64,000 nt of DNA from Batrachochytrium dendrobatidis JAM81 (lineage: Eukaryota > Chytridiomycota > Chytridiomycetes > Rhizophydiales): positions 202,735 to 266,734 of the forward strand of contig NW_006281113.1 in NCBI RefSeq assembly GCF_000203795.2, written 5' to 3'. Position 1 is the stretch's first letter. Each line of letters starts with the position of its first letter. Of this stretch, positions 53,360-64,000 are shown piece by piece. Position numbers and translations under genes: made by a program. The notes beneath the pieces are model-generated. The model ran no database searches. It saw nothing but the letters and a program-made list of their open reading frames with translations, and had not been told where the DNA came from.

Positions 53360-54868
53360 ATGATGTCAGATGCCAGCGTCAATGCAAGAGTGCCTGTGCG
53401 ACTGGGACAGACTTTCTTGGAAAGTGCCTGCGGAGGGTCTTCCACAAGTCGCTCAGAGGGTTTTGTGGCTTCTGCATCTAATCCTAAACCACTTTATGCT
53501 TACCATACTCTGAAATGTAAAGCCAACCAAGTACTGCACTATCGTAATCATGCTTTTGCTACTGGATAACACATCTAATGCTGGTTGTTTTACTTCTAGA
53601 CTTGCTACGGCCTGATCATGTCGATTATTCTAAACCTGGCGTGCTTGCAAAAGAGGCAGATAACCAGAACTGGACGGTTACATTGCCTGGTCTGCAGGTA
53701 TGTCTTGACAGGCGTTGGACTGTTCGTAAAGCCTTATGATTTCAACAGTTTTTTGGATTAACTGACTGGTCTTGGATCTGATTATCATCTAGCCAAGTGA
53801 GCCAAACCAGCAATTCACTTCTCCACTTGTATCCTCTAAAGAGGTCGAGTGTATCTTAATATACGATCCTGAAACAAAGGTGAGCACGCTTATCAAGTGT
53901 ATCTTTTAAAATCGTTGGTTTTTGTAGAATCGTAAATGATGTAAATTTGGCTGTTGATATGTAAAACCCAGAGTTATGTTCTCGAGCATATCAATTCGAA
54001 TTTCAATTTAAATCCACAGCGTAGATCTGCTCAATCGTCTTTGGCCGCACATGGCGTTACTACTGCAGCAGTAACAAACATCAACGATGCTGAAAAAAGT
54101 CCTCCTCAAACGATATCCCGCACTGCTGACTCAAATTCAAGTCAGCCAACCATTAATACACACCCGCATTCCATCTCTAATATTAATTCTCATACTGGCA
54201 CAAAAAAGAATACTGGCCCGCGAATTAAACTTCAAACTATTCCAAGATCTGCAGTGCAGCCATTGAGTGCAGAGCCCAGACCGGCTTTTGGAGCTAGTAT
54301 TAAAAAAGTCGTGTCTAACAAGTCCAATCCAGAAATTGATAAGCATAGTATTGACTCTTCAAAACCCAAACCTGCTGAACCTCAACCATACATATCATCA
54401 ATCAAGGTTCCTCCGCCAGCCATTCCAGAACCTGTTGTTGATTCAAAAACACTCGATCCGGTTTTGTCTGACTCACTCGAGGACGAATATGGCATAGATA
54501 TGTATATGGACGAGGCTTTGCAAAGCCCCATGGCTGATTTTATCATGGATGATCAATTAGCTAGTCATGAAGATCCTCATATAGCTTCCAATGCCGATAC
54601 TGTCAAGTCTACCGACTGGGAAGAAGTGGGAAGTCATCCTATCAAGGAGTTATATAGCAATGATTGCAATTCTCAGCCAGATATTTTTGAAGTAAATACG
54701 CCGAATTTGACTCGTCCATCTGGACCTATTTCACTGTCTGCTGCAATCGACGGTATGTTAATTGGGCCATTTTAAATTGATTATATATGTGACAAAACCT
54801 GATTCTATTTCTAATGTATAGGAAATAATCAAAGCTCGAGTGATGAGGGCTCTTCAGCAGAAGATTGA
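53360..54868 (+). CDS. EAF1: EAF (ELL-associated factor) transcription elongation protein
   Basis: Exons 53360-53516, 53600-53697, 53793-53879, 53972-54752 and 54822-54868 give 389 aa. The N-terminal EAF domain starts VRLGQTF, continues with YHTLKYLLRPDHVD (rebuilt across intron 1), WTVTLPGLQ and ECILIYDPETKSYVLEHI, matching the family's ECILI-D-x-T-x-x-x-LE pattern. The rest is Ser/Pro-rich with an acidic stretch (LEDEYGIDMYMDE) and ends SSSDEGSSAED. EAF binds ELL and stimulates Pol II elongation as part of the super elongation complex; fission yeast has the ELL/EAF pair. Two start ATGs are adjacent (53360, 53363). Confidence 0.85.
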
Positions 54869-55114
54869 ATTGCAGATGGGTAAAGGATCTGATGTGGCCA
54901 GAGTTGCAGCCAGTATGTAACCAAGACTTTTTTGGTTTAGTCTGGAATAAAATGTATTACTATTTAGCTGATTGATCACAACTCTTGAAAAGCAATTGTC
55001 AAATATATTGATACCTGAGCATGAAATGTCTTGCGTATCTGGTTTGACCAATACAAATCGAAACTTTATTCAAGTCACCGCGTTTGTTTGATTAAACTCA
55101 ATTACAGTAATATC

Positions 55115-57890
55115 ATGTGCATACATGAACTTCGAATTCAACTGGAACTCCCATTTATAGAGCAGAGCCAGCAAGGAAATAGTTGTATTCCACCATGGAA
55201 TGAGTGCGACTACTTTTATATCCAGTTAGTCTCGACGAGTTCTAATGGAGAGTCCATGAAAACCATGTCAGAACCAATCCCATACACTAATGTTGAACAG
55301 GTGTGTCTTGCTTTGTAGCGTAAACTTAGACTTTTAATTTGTTTGATAGTATATACTGACATCTAATCTAAAATACTGGTAAATATGCACATGTATTTCT
55401 TTAGGCTGAAGTATCTGTAATGTTTCTGATACCAGACCATTATATACAAGATTGCAACACTTCACTTGTATTTGAACTCTATGGTAAAATCTTGATATAT
55501 GGAAAAGAGCCGTTAATGTCTCGATTTGGAAGTGCGTTTGTACCAAAGACATTGAAATCGTGTCTGGTGCTTCCCATTCTATCACTTCCAAGTCATCGCG
55601 AACCAAACGAGTTGGTTATAGGCAGTTTGCATATTATTGAAATGTGTATTTCTGCAGTAGGGGCTCGCTCAGTTGCCAATCTACAAGCATTTTATTTAGT
55701 GACTCGTACTCGGGTGCCGGTTAAATCTTACGTAAAAACAGTTGAAACAGGACTAGAAAAATCAATCTATACTCTCTTGTTAGATACACTCGAAAAGCAT
55801 ACATTGGACGCACTTGACAAAATTGCACTGTTCCCATGCAAACATCCTTGTCACGTCACTGCAGCATGCTACCACTCCAAGGTATCTAATCAACAAGAGT
55901 CTCATTCTGGCGCACTTTCTTTAGTCCGGAATAGATTGAATGGGATCTATCGCAATCAACTGTTGCAAATTGAGCACCATCAGAGTCAGGCGAGTGTGAA
56001 TGGGTTTGGCCATCGCGACTCAAAACTTGTAACCAAACAACTATTATGCTTGAAAGGTCTTGACAAAAAAGTTTGTGGTGTGTCTAATCCTTGTAGATAA
56101 TTGGAAATCTTGAAAATTTGGCAAACATTTATTATTCTAATCATCACTTTCAAAAACACCCATCTTTGCTATTAAAACTGTTGTAAATAGTATATTATCA
56201 ATCATGTATTCTTGAAATGGAGCAACTGCACCAGGAATCGCTAAAATATAGTGAAACAAGCAGCGAAACGTATCCCTCATTTGACCATATTGACAAGGTA
56301 TTCATTTCGCTTGGCTTAAAATCAACATCAAGTAAATTACGTGGTCTGGCACAACAAATGCAAAAAGAGTTTCAAGTCATTGCTACAATTGCAAAATCAT
56401 CCTCTGGATATCACGTAGCAAGCTCCGAACTTATATCACAGATCAACATTGCAATAGCAGCCATTGCCAACACCGTTCAAACCATCACTCGCCACATTGC
56501 TTGCATAGTGTCTGATATTTCTAGTTTTGATCCTAAATTACTTGTACAAATCCGTCAAATCGATATGTCCATACAAGTCTTGTCAGGTAACGGGTTGTCT
56601 ACAAGACAAAAGAATGCTCAACCTGCATCAATGCGTTTACAATCTCCAAGTACTAGAGCATTCACACCGTTTATGAATAGCAGAAATAATTCGATCAACG
56701 ATGTTTGTGATCTAGCTGCATGTGTAGTGGATCGAACAATGCTACTTATTGAAAATCTGACGCCAGCTCAAACTCCGTGTGTAGAGCGTATTGCAGATCA
56801 CTCTTGGTCAGCTCAAGTTCTGTATGATCCCATCACGCTTCAGTTGATTTCCACTATTGCTACAGTATTTACCACCACCCTTTACGCGTGGGTAGCTGAA
56901 GAGTCTTGGTTTTATCCAGATTGGAGCTACCAAGACTCTGACCAAATGCAAAAACACAGTTGTCGCGAAACATGCGTGGATATTTTCATTTCAAGGATAT
57001 GGCCATTTTTGGCCGAGGTGGGATACGCTGTTCCATTTGGTATCAATGAAACTCGGAATCTGATTGCATCTTATGGTGTGTCTCTCGTATGGCAGGTGAT
57101 TGTTGAATTGCGGCATCGACTTTGTTTAAACATTCATCCAGAAAATGTCAGTACTGTATGCGATTCAAGCAATGGATCTCCACTACCCACACCCTTTCGA
57201 ATCACGATTGACACCATGTGCATATGTATATCTGTACCGATTAAAAGCGACATATACCACAAAATCACAATGAATAATACTCACAACCCAATCAAAGTTA
57301 TTCCGTTGCTCTCAGTTTCGTTTGATCCAAAATTGTTTGGCCGTCATACACAAGAGTCACTATCGCATGAACGTTTTCCTGGACCATCGTTTCAACTTGC
57401 TTGCAAAGTAAATGAAAATACAACACATACTTTAAAGTTGTATCTCAGCCAAGTTCAAACGTGGAAAAACAGACACGCTAAAAACAAGGGCATGCCATCA
57501 ACATGCTTTTCTAGATTTATCCCAGATACGTTCAGTGCTCTTGTAAAAGCCGACAGAGATGCTCAAGTCAACTTAAACCAAAGATTGGCTGTGTTTCAGG
57601 GCAATCACGCGGCGTATATAAAAAGTATTGGCATACAAAACCATAAGCCCGTTTCTTTAATACCGCAAGATTCTTTTAAGCTGGTGTGTAGACTCTTGCG
57701 CGAATTAAGCTCATCATTAACTCCTTTATCAGTATGCCATTGTACCTACCCATCACTCTTCACACCCTGCGCACTCGAAACTCCATCTCAAACACATCAA
57801 ACAACAGATTATGGGTCCACATCACTATTCAATTGCCATGAACAAGACGCAATCGAAAAAGTCCTTACGGAAGATTATCCAATATTGTGA
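55115..57890 (+). CDS. Unrecognised 852-aa protein, possible N-terminal C2 domain
   Basis: Exons 55115-55300, 55405-56077 and 56191-57890 join in phase. Residues about 1-140 have the alternating strands of a C2-like domain (LRIQLELPF, DYFYIQLV, CLVLPILSLP, ELVIGSLHIIEM). The C-terminal two thirds are mostly helical and carry no motif that I can name. A GINETRNLIASYG stretch recalls the GINE segment of INPP4 phosphatases, but I find no Cys-x5-Arg active site, so I do not assign that function. An acceptor-like TTACAG just before the ATG (55107) suggests an upstream 5' UTR exon, so the start could lie further upstream. Confidence 0.6.
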
Positions 57891-57932
57891 AATAAACGAA
57901 AGTATATATCGATAAGATAGAATGATATAAAA

Positions 57933-59692
57933 TCAGTCTAAATCCACTGAATCGGGAAACACTGCACTATCAAATAGATTGGTGTCGTGTGCAAAGAAAT
58001 CCGACACTGTTACTGGGCGAATCTTGGTAGTCTAAACATAAATAAATCAGTTTGCATAAAGTCATACGCCATAGTATCTAAGAATACAAAAATTACCCTC
58101 AAGTCGGCATTTTTGAAATCCCCTTTGATGGTTTTGATGGATTCACGAACAGGAACCATGACTGCATTTCGACACAGTTCTTTCAAGTCGCTACAAGAAT
58201 ATCCATGAGTTTGCGAAACAAGGTCTTCAAAGTTGAACAAGGGATCGAGATTAATCCGTTTCAGCAACTAAACATTGACCAGTATTAATTAAAAGTTGTC
58301 AAAGCAAGTACAGTTATATGTATCCATCCAATCCCAGCTACTAAATTCATCGAGTATTACCAGCTGAAGGACCTTTGATCGCTGTGAAGCATTAGGTAGC
58401 TGTATAGCAAACCGTTTTGGCATGCGACGTAGAATTGCCTTGTCCAGATCAGTAGGTCGATTCGTTGCACCAAGAATGATTACTCTGCCATTTTCTCCTG
58501 AAGCCAGCCCATCCCAAAGTGTCATAAACTCTGATTTCATCATAGATGTTGCTTCGTGATCATTGCTACGACGTTCACGAAGAAATGCATCAATTTCATC
58601 AATAAACACAATAGTAGGCTGTAGTTTTTTTGCGATTGAAAACAATGCATTGACGAGTTTTTGAGATTCTCCAAACTATTATAAATAACATGCATCATGG
58701 AAAGCAACGAGTTTTTAGAATCTATTTTTAGCAATGTTACATCTAGTATAGCTATTTGACATTTCCTAAAATCTATATAAGCTCAAGCCTACCCATTTCT
58801 CGGTCAAGGTTGAAACATGCAAATTGATAAAGCATGCACCTGATTCTTTTGCAAGAGCTTTTGCCAGCATAGTTTTACCACATCCTACACATCACATGGT
58901 TTGTAATTCATGTATTTTTGAGTATAAGCTTGACGGATAAAACATTTAAAAATCAGCTGTTACCGGGAGGTCCATATAGCAACACTCCTTTTGGTGGACC
59001 AAAAAGAGAGGACGTCGATTCGAATAGCTCGGGATATACTAGTGGATAAATAACAGTCTCCTTGAGCGAGTCGATGATGGGTTCCAAGCCTCCAATATCT
59101 GAGCAATTAAATGTAAATCATTTAGAAAAATTGTAGTCAAGATTACAGTTAGATCCAAGCTACCTTCACCTTCAAACCCTACTGTGAGATCCTCTGGCCA
59201 GACAATTTCACCAGAAATAATCTCTTCATGCTCATTGAGCTTCATGTCGTGTAGCTACAAAAGTGGTTTAGTATAACAGTGTCCAGTATGATCAAAAGTG
59301 AATTTTGACGGTGTTGGTTGTTCTATTGTGCTCATCAAAACTGCAAGCGACTTACTCCTAGTTTACTCATGATTTTATTGCTCTTGGATTTGGAATCCGC
59401 CCGCTTATTTCTCATTGGGTCAAGCGATGATATAACCCATTTTACTCCGTAGTAGAGTGCAACTTGAGATAATGCCAACAGCGTTACTAACAACAAGGCA
59501 GATGTGAGAAGCCATGCACAATGAATGCTGTTTTAAAATATTGATAGCAGTGGTAGGAATACCATCAAATACAATCTTCTTGGATGTGGGAGAGAGGCTT
59601 TTGAAAAACGACATTCCAGAATATATAATGCTCAGCAGTTGAAGAGTGCAGGCAAGAAATACGATCATTTTATTAATCAATTGTTCATCCAT
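57933..59692 (-). CDS. MSP1: Msp1/ATAD1 AAA ATPase (tail-anchored protein extractor)
   Basis: Eight exons (59613-59692, 59356-59527, 59170-59254, 58964-59098, 58793-58884, 58361-58675, 58097-58267, 57933-58031) give 382 aa, close to the usual 360. A membrane segment (about 30-55) precedes [26 protein letters not shown], Walker A GPPGCGKT, Walker [15 protein letters not shown] and the ATNRP sensor. These match Msp1/ATAD1, which sits in the outer mitochondrial and peroxisomal membranes and pulls out mislocalised tail-anchored proteins. The first exon is uncertain: its donor (GTCGTT) is weak, but the frame upstream of the membrane segment has a stop, so a 5' exon is required. Confidence 0.88.
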
Positions 59693-59812
59693 ACAATCCT
59701 CTACACTCGTGTCAGTCGCCAATTTATTAATTAGTTTTTATAGTTGAACTAGAAATGTTCAATAACGCTGGTTATGGAACGTATTGGTTATAGTAAGAAA
59801 GTACTGGTGGAA

Positions 59813-61634
59813 TCATGTCAACACTTTGCTAATAGTGGTAAAGATGTGATCCCAAAACTTGCATTTCTGCTTCATATCTTCAGTGATGGTTTCTAATGTC
59901 AATGGACTCTCATGCTGCCAAACAACTTGCAGTTGATCACTTTGTTTATAAATAGGCCACGCTGTAGGAAGTTGGTTAGATGGCAAACCAGTATCTAGTA
60001 GTCTGGGCACTTTACCATGGGCAAAATCAGTAAATGCGGTAATCAATCCAAGAGAAATAGCTCTATCTCCGTTATGGGGATCGAGTAATGAGCTATAGTT
60101 CCAAGTATACGCTAACTCTGCACCATGATAAACTCCTGCATTCTTGAGCGCGTCCTTGCCTGGAGGTAATAGACTAGGCTTTACGTTGAACCGACCTTTG
60201 TAAACTTCGGCATCATCCCCTTGATTAGACAAAAACTGCGATATCTGTCTGCTGGGACAGTTGAAAATACCATCACCGTACGGAGCTCCGCCTCGGAACA
60301 CTGGACTAATAGGTCCATCAACAGGATACAGCGCATCCAGCTGCTCATACATGGGTAATTTCAGAAAATCGAGACTCTTGTGCATAAATTTACGTGCAGC
60401 TTCTGGTGAATCAACTCCTGCTTTTATGGCAAAGTATGTTCCTTCATCCGTGTTACCAAGCATAATGGCTGGAACACGATCGAGACGTTGTCCAACAACA
60501 GCTTTATATGGCTGTTCGGTAATGTAGGTGCCATCCACAGATGGGCGATATATCAATTGAAGTTTAAAAGACTCTTTAAAAAGAGTACTTGCATCTACAC
60601 TTCGTAAGCAATCCATTACTGGAACTGCCGAGGTTTTTGGACAATTTACCGAAAGCGCTACCTTGTCGAAATCATTCTGTCCTTGATATGGCGTATTAAG
60701 CACCGGCGGCAATCCTCCAGATTGTAAAATCATGCGATCAAATGGAGTATTGTCAGGATTCTTTCCACCATACTGCATCAGATGAGTGGCAATGGAAACT
60801 AATAATATGGTTTAAACATGATGAGTATATCTTGAAAAAAAGCATATAAACCTAATAAACAATTCACTTACTTGCTCCAGCAGACTGACCCCAAGCAGTG
60901 ATAAGACTGGAATCACCACCAAAAGCTTCAATATTTTGTTTAACCCAACCAAAAGCGGCTGCCTGATCCATTAAACCAGCATTCAAACTTCCCTCACGCA
61001 TCAATTCCATAGAACTCAAAAATCCAAACACACCAACACGGTAGTTTGGAACAACAATCACAGTCTGACGCTCCTGTGCAACAACCTGGAGAAACGATGC
61101 GCCATTAAATAAAGGATTACTGTTTTTCCCACTTGTAAATGATCCGCCATAAATGAATACAAGAACTGGAAGCTTTCTACCACTGTTACCGAGCATTCTT
61201 GCTGGTGTGTAAACGTTGAGATTTAGACAATCTTCTGACTGGTTGGGTGCATGATCACTGGTTTCTGATGGATCCTGAATGCAAATGTTGCCCATTTGTG
61301 TTGCATCAAAGATGGACTCGACTGAAATGTGTTGTACTGGTTGAGGTTTACGGAATCGGTTTGCTCCAACAGGTGGCGCAGCAAACGGGATACCAAGAAA
61401 GGATATTACTTTACCATCTTCAGAAGGTTTACCTTGAATAGTGCCATATGGAATACTAACAGAGTAAGGCACTGGTTCGTATTCAGTTTCATCCATTCTT
61501 AAAACGTCAAACATGGTTCGTTTTTCAAGTATTGAATTTCTAGCGCTGTATCGCAGACCCTCGAATGGAAATGCTGTCGTTTGAAGTATAGCAGACAAGA
61601 CCAGAACCATCAAAACTGTGACGATCTTGAACAT
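59813..61634 (-). CDS. Secreted type-B carboxylesterase/lipase
   Basis: Exons 60872-61634 and 59813-60798 give 582 aa. A signal peptide covers about residues 1-21. Family landmarks are FLGIPFAAPPVG, EDCLNLNVYTPA, FIYGGSF (oxyanion hole), GQSAGA (nucleophile Ser251, just before the intron), GNTDEGTYF (acid Glu) and HGAELAYTWN (catalytic His). All three catalytic residues are intact. It would hydrolyse carboxylic esters such as lipids outside the cell. No transmembrane or GPI-like tail is seen. It may be one of an expanded secreted hydrolase set, but the window shows only this copy. Confidence 0.92.
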
Positions 61635-62515
61635 GTCGATTCTTTTAATCTAATAACTGGTCTACTTGATCCTACCAAACAAATTGTCTTTTGAAGATGT
61701 ATGCCGATTCTATTTTACAACCAATAATAAGAGAAATGACTACTGATTTACTAAAATCTGAAAGTCTATTCAAGCCATATATGACTTGCATACATTTCTG
61801 TGGCGTTGATTCATGAAACACTCCAAGCTACACGAAATGGAGTTGTAAAGATAGCAGTTGAAAGCATACACTGAGTGTCTGTTTGTACAATACTTAGTAT
61901 ATCGTAATATGGGGCTAACTTGAAATAGACTTGTAGTATTGAACTTTTAGCATATTTATAATATCAGCTATTACAGCTGTATTCATGTAAAGTGAAACAT
62001 CAATAAGGATATCAATGTATAATAAACAGCCAATCTCATGTTTGGTGACAATTTCTGTTAGATTTACAGCTGTCTAGCTGATATTGTGGGCTCTGATAAC
62101 CGATAATGCAATTCCATGAACATGGGGTTTGGTAGAGTTGGGTTTGAGGTATTGGCAGAAACTATACTTGGTTTATTTTTTTGGTGCAATCAGCCTATTC
62201 CCGATGGCAGTCAATCGCTGTTGGATTGGGTGGACAATCCCACATGTGTCGATACCAATGGCTGTGAAAATATATCCATTCTACAGTATGACTCCTGATG
62301 AGTTTTCCACTACATCTTATGACAATCATCAATCTTGTAGTGGATACAGTTGTCATGGATGACTTTCCAACTCAAATTAGTCATTTCTTGATTAAAATTC
62401 CACTCATTGTAATTATATTTTCCATTTTTATATAAATTGTTTTTCAACTCGAATAAGCTTTCAAGACGCCCATTGCATCAAATTTATTATCTGCATAGTG
62501 GACTCAATCTAGACT
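61635..62515. other. Divergent intergenic region
   Basis: This 881-bp gap lies between the esterase and the transporter. An inverted-repeat element end (copy F) lies at 61974. Two overlapping plus frames near 62116-62362 have no clear motif and I do not call them. Confidence 0.5.
61974..62110. mobile_element. TIR element copy F, truncated
   Basis: The left end CAGCTGTATTCATGTAAAGT and a block TGTATAATAAACAGCCAATC match the left part of copy C (TGTATAATAAACAGCCAGTC). No convincing right end was found, so the copy is truncated or decayed and its far limit is a guess. Confidence 0.6.
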
Positions 62516-64000
62516 ATGATACCATATCTACATTTTCGACCTTCATCAACTCCTAAAAAGCCACCAGATGGAAGGCAGCTTCTTTTTCACAGTGCCAAAA
62601 TGCGAGCCCTGACACTTCTTACATCTTGCTTGGTTTTAATTTCTGCAGGAACGCTTTTCACATTCTCCTTATATTCTAAAGCTTTACGTTCACATTTTGG
62701 ATATAGTTCGGCCGATGTCAATCTTATTGCGGGTGTTGGAAACACTGCTGTTTATCTTTCATTTCTTCTCGTTGGCCCCATATATGACCACTGGGGCTCA
62801 ACCGTCACCATGATACTTGCATTTGTGACCTCTACAATTGGATACGGATGTGTTTGGGCAGCAATCAGTGGACATTTTTCTATTACAAGTGTAACCGTGC
62901 TTTGCGTGCTATATTTTTTAATTGGTGTAAGCTCTACTGCTGCATACCTAGCAGTTGTGGGAATTAATATGATTAATTTTCCGCCGGAGCGCACTGGTCT
63001 TACACTTGGGATTTTACTGCTATTCTATGGTTTATCTGGCACAATCAACTCTCAGGTAAACCAAGTTTATTAGATTAATTGTTTCGAGGTGTTTGTAATG
63101 TGGTGATATACCAAACTCTATGAGCTTATTTATCAAAACAGCACTGCGCTCATCTCATGACATGCCATTATAATCTAACCTTTAGGTGTTTGCGGCATTT
63201 TATTCTGGCGGATCAAAAGAAGACGCGAGTGGTTATATTCTGTTTCTTTGGGTATCTCTGGCCATAATGAATGGCATTGGGTGTTTTACTATATTCCCAA
63301 CCCCATATGCCATGTGTGACTACCATCCAATTAAAAAGACTGGTTCTAGCACACCAAAATCACTTCAAGTTGCCCCTATAAACGGAATGAAAACCAATTC
63401 AAGTGAAGCTTCATTGCTGATGCCGGAACATTCGGCAAAAAGCTATAGCGCAACGTCTGAAAATAGTACGCTTTCTGCCAAAAGAGACATGATGGTTCCA
63501 CCTAGTAGCCATATTTCCGAGTCCATTTCGCCTTCGACAGCCGAAACCCTTCACCCAGAGTCTTTTTATCCACTACAGATCCTAAAATCAAAGTATTTTT
63601 GGATATACGCTTTGGTGTGCATTTGGCAACAGGGACTGACCTATGTCACGAACATTGGCACAATCATTGCTGCAGCAAGTGGTCCAACAGCTACCGCTGA
63701 TTCACTTGCTCGCGCCTGTGCACTTCACGTTACACTATTTTCAATAGGTCAAAGCATTGGTAGATTCTGCACTGGTGCAGTGTCTGATCTGGTCAAGACC
63801 AAGTACCATCATGACCGCACCATGTTATTGGTTGTTAGCGAAAGTGTGATTATTATATCGCATGCGTTTGTCGCGTTTATGGGGACATCATTGGTGGTGG
63901 TCCAGGGGGATGGTGTAGTGGTCACTACTGGGTTGCTATACTTTTGCACTATTGGGATTGGACTGGGATGGGGTTCTGCAGGCGCAATGTTTCCATCCAT
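62516..64000 (+). CDS. MFS transporter, Mch1/nodulin-like (partial)
   Basis: Exon 1 is 62516-63055 and exon 2 runs from 63186 past the window end. About 450 residues are visible. Exon 1 has the first membrane segments, with LRSHFGYSSADVNLIAG and VGPIYDHWG between TM1 and TM3, the pattern of nodulin-like and yeast Mch1-type monocarboxylate-transporter homologues. A Ser/Thr-rich cytosolic loop (about 215-300) separates the two halves, and SIGQSIGRFCTGAVSDL marks the start of the second half. The substrate is unknown. The ATG at 62516 could be replaced by the one at 62609, which would remove 31 residues. Confidence 0.82.

Noticed and set aside
62116..62362. Two overlapping plus frames with hydrophobic stretches upstream of the transporter
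   Set aside because: They start within or just after the truncated element, have no family match that I can see and stop in several frames.

Overview
This window is eukaryotic and almost certainly comes from a flagellated (zoosporic) fungus, most likely a chytrid. Genes are closely packed on both strands and most are broken by short introns (about 71 modelled, mostly 50-140 bp, GT-AG with a few GC-AG). Several proteins point to fungi: a WSC-domain wall sensor, a Bye1-type PHD/TFIIS-like/SPOC protein, GDP-mannose pyrophosphorylase and an Mch1/nodulin-like MFS transporter. A SPAG8-like protein, which in animals sits inside ciliary doublet microtubules, argues for a flagellated stage. I cannot name the genus from sequence alone. 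All exon models were spliced by hand, by reading frame, splice consensus and family motifs; no search or transcript data were available.

Layout. 1-285 is the 3' end of an unknown gene. 1060-8828 (+) is a very large C2H2 zinc-finger protein that also carries two SANTA-like domains and spans a 2-kb intron with a transposon inside. 8942-12369 (-) is the Bye1-like protein, divergent from a small homeodomain gene (12476-12967, +). 13089-16864 (-) is the meiotic MutS homologue MSH5 (13 exons), divergent from APC11 (16943-17388, +). 17519-19302 (-) is mannose-1-phosphate guanylyltransferase, followed by a NEM1-type phosphatase (19423-20783, -) and a small mitochondrial-looking protein (21540-21833, -). 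Glucose-6-phosphate isomerase lies at 22187-24166 (+). Two related small proteins of unknown function lie at 24471-24782 (-) and 25975-26214 (+).

Further on are an F-box/WD40 protein (26716-28552, -), a TIS11-type CCCH protein (28890-31157, -), a 3-kb region with no gene that I can support, an unrecognised 785-aa protein (34223-36941, +), a REEP/Yop1 protein (37032-37989, -), a tail-anchored RING-like protein (38756-40204, +), a WSC-TM-SH3 protein (40597-41767, -), a DUF4536/DMAC1-like protein (42349-42697, -) and a DHX40-like DEAH helicase (42797-45486, +). Then come the SPAG8-like protein (45656-46767, -), a MARK/Par-1 kinase (48393-51019, +), AP endonuclease (51082-52606, -), an EAF elongation factor (53360-54868, +), an unrecognised C2-like protein (55115-57890, +), Msp1/ATAD1 (57933-59692, -), a secreted type-B carboxylesterase (59813-61634, -) and the first part of an MFS transporter (62516 to window end, +).

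The window also holds at least six copies of one terminal-inverted-repeat element (ends close to GTATTCACGTAAAATGG). They lie in an intron or just upstream of genes and were found only by comparing parts of the window with each other. The genes are mostly housekeeping and do not form one pathway. Themes that recur are transcription elongation (Bye1, EAF), cell division and meiosis (MSH5, APC11, possibly the SANTA protein), and membrane and wall biology (NEM1, REEP, WSC, GDP-mannose, Msp1). The most novel items are the SANTA/zinc-finger protein, the small-protein pair, the element family and the high share of GC-AG introns.
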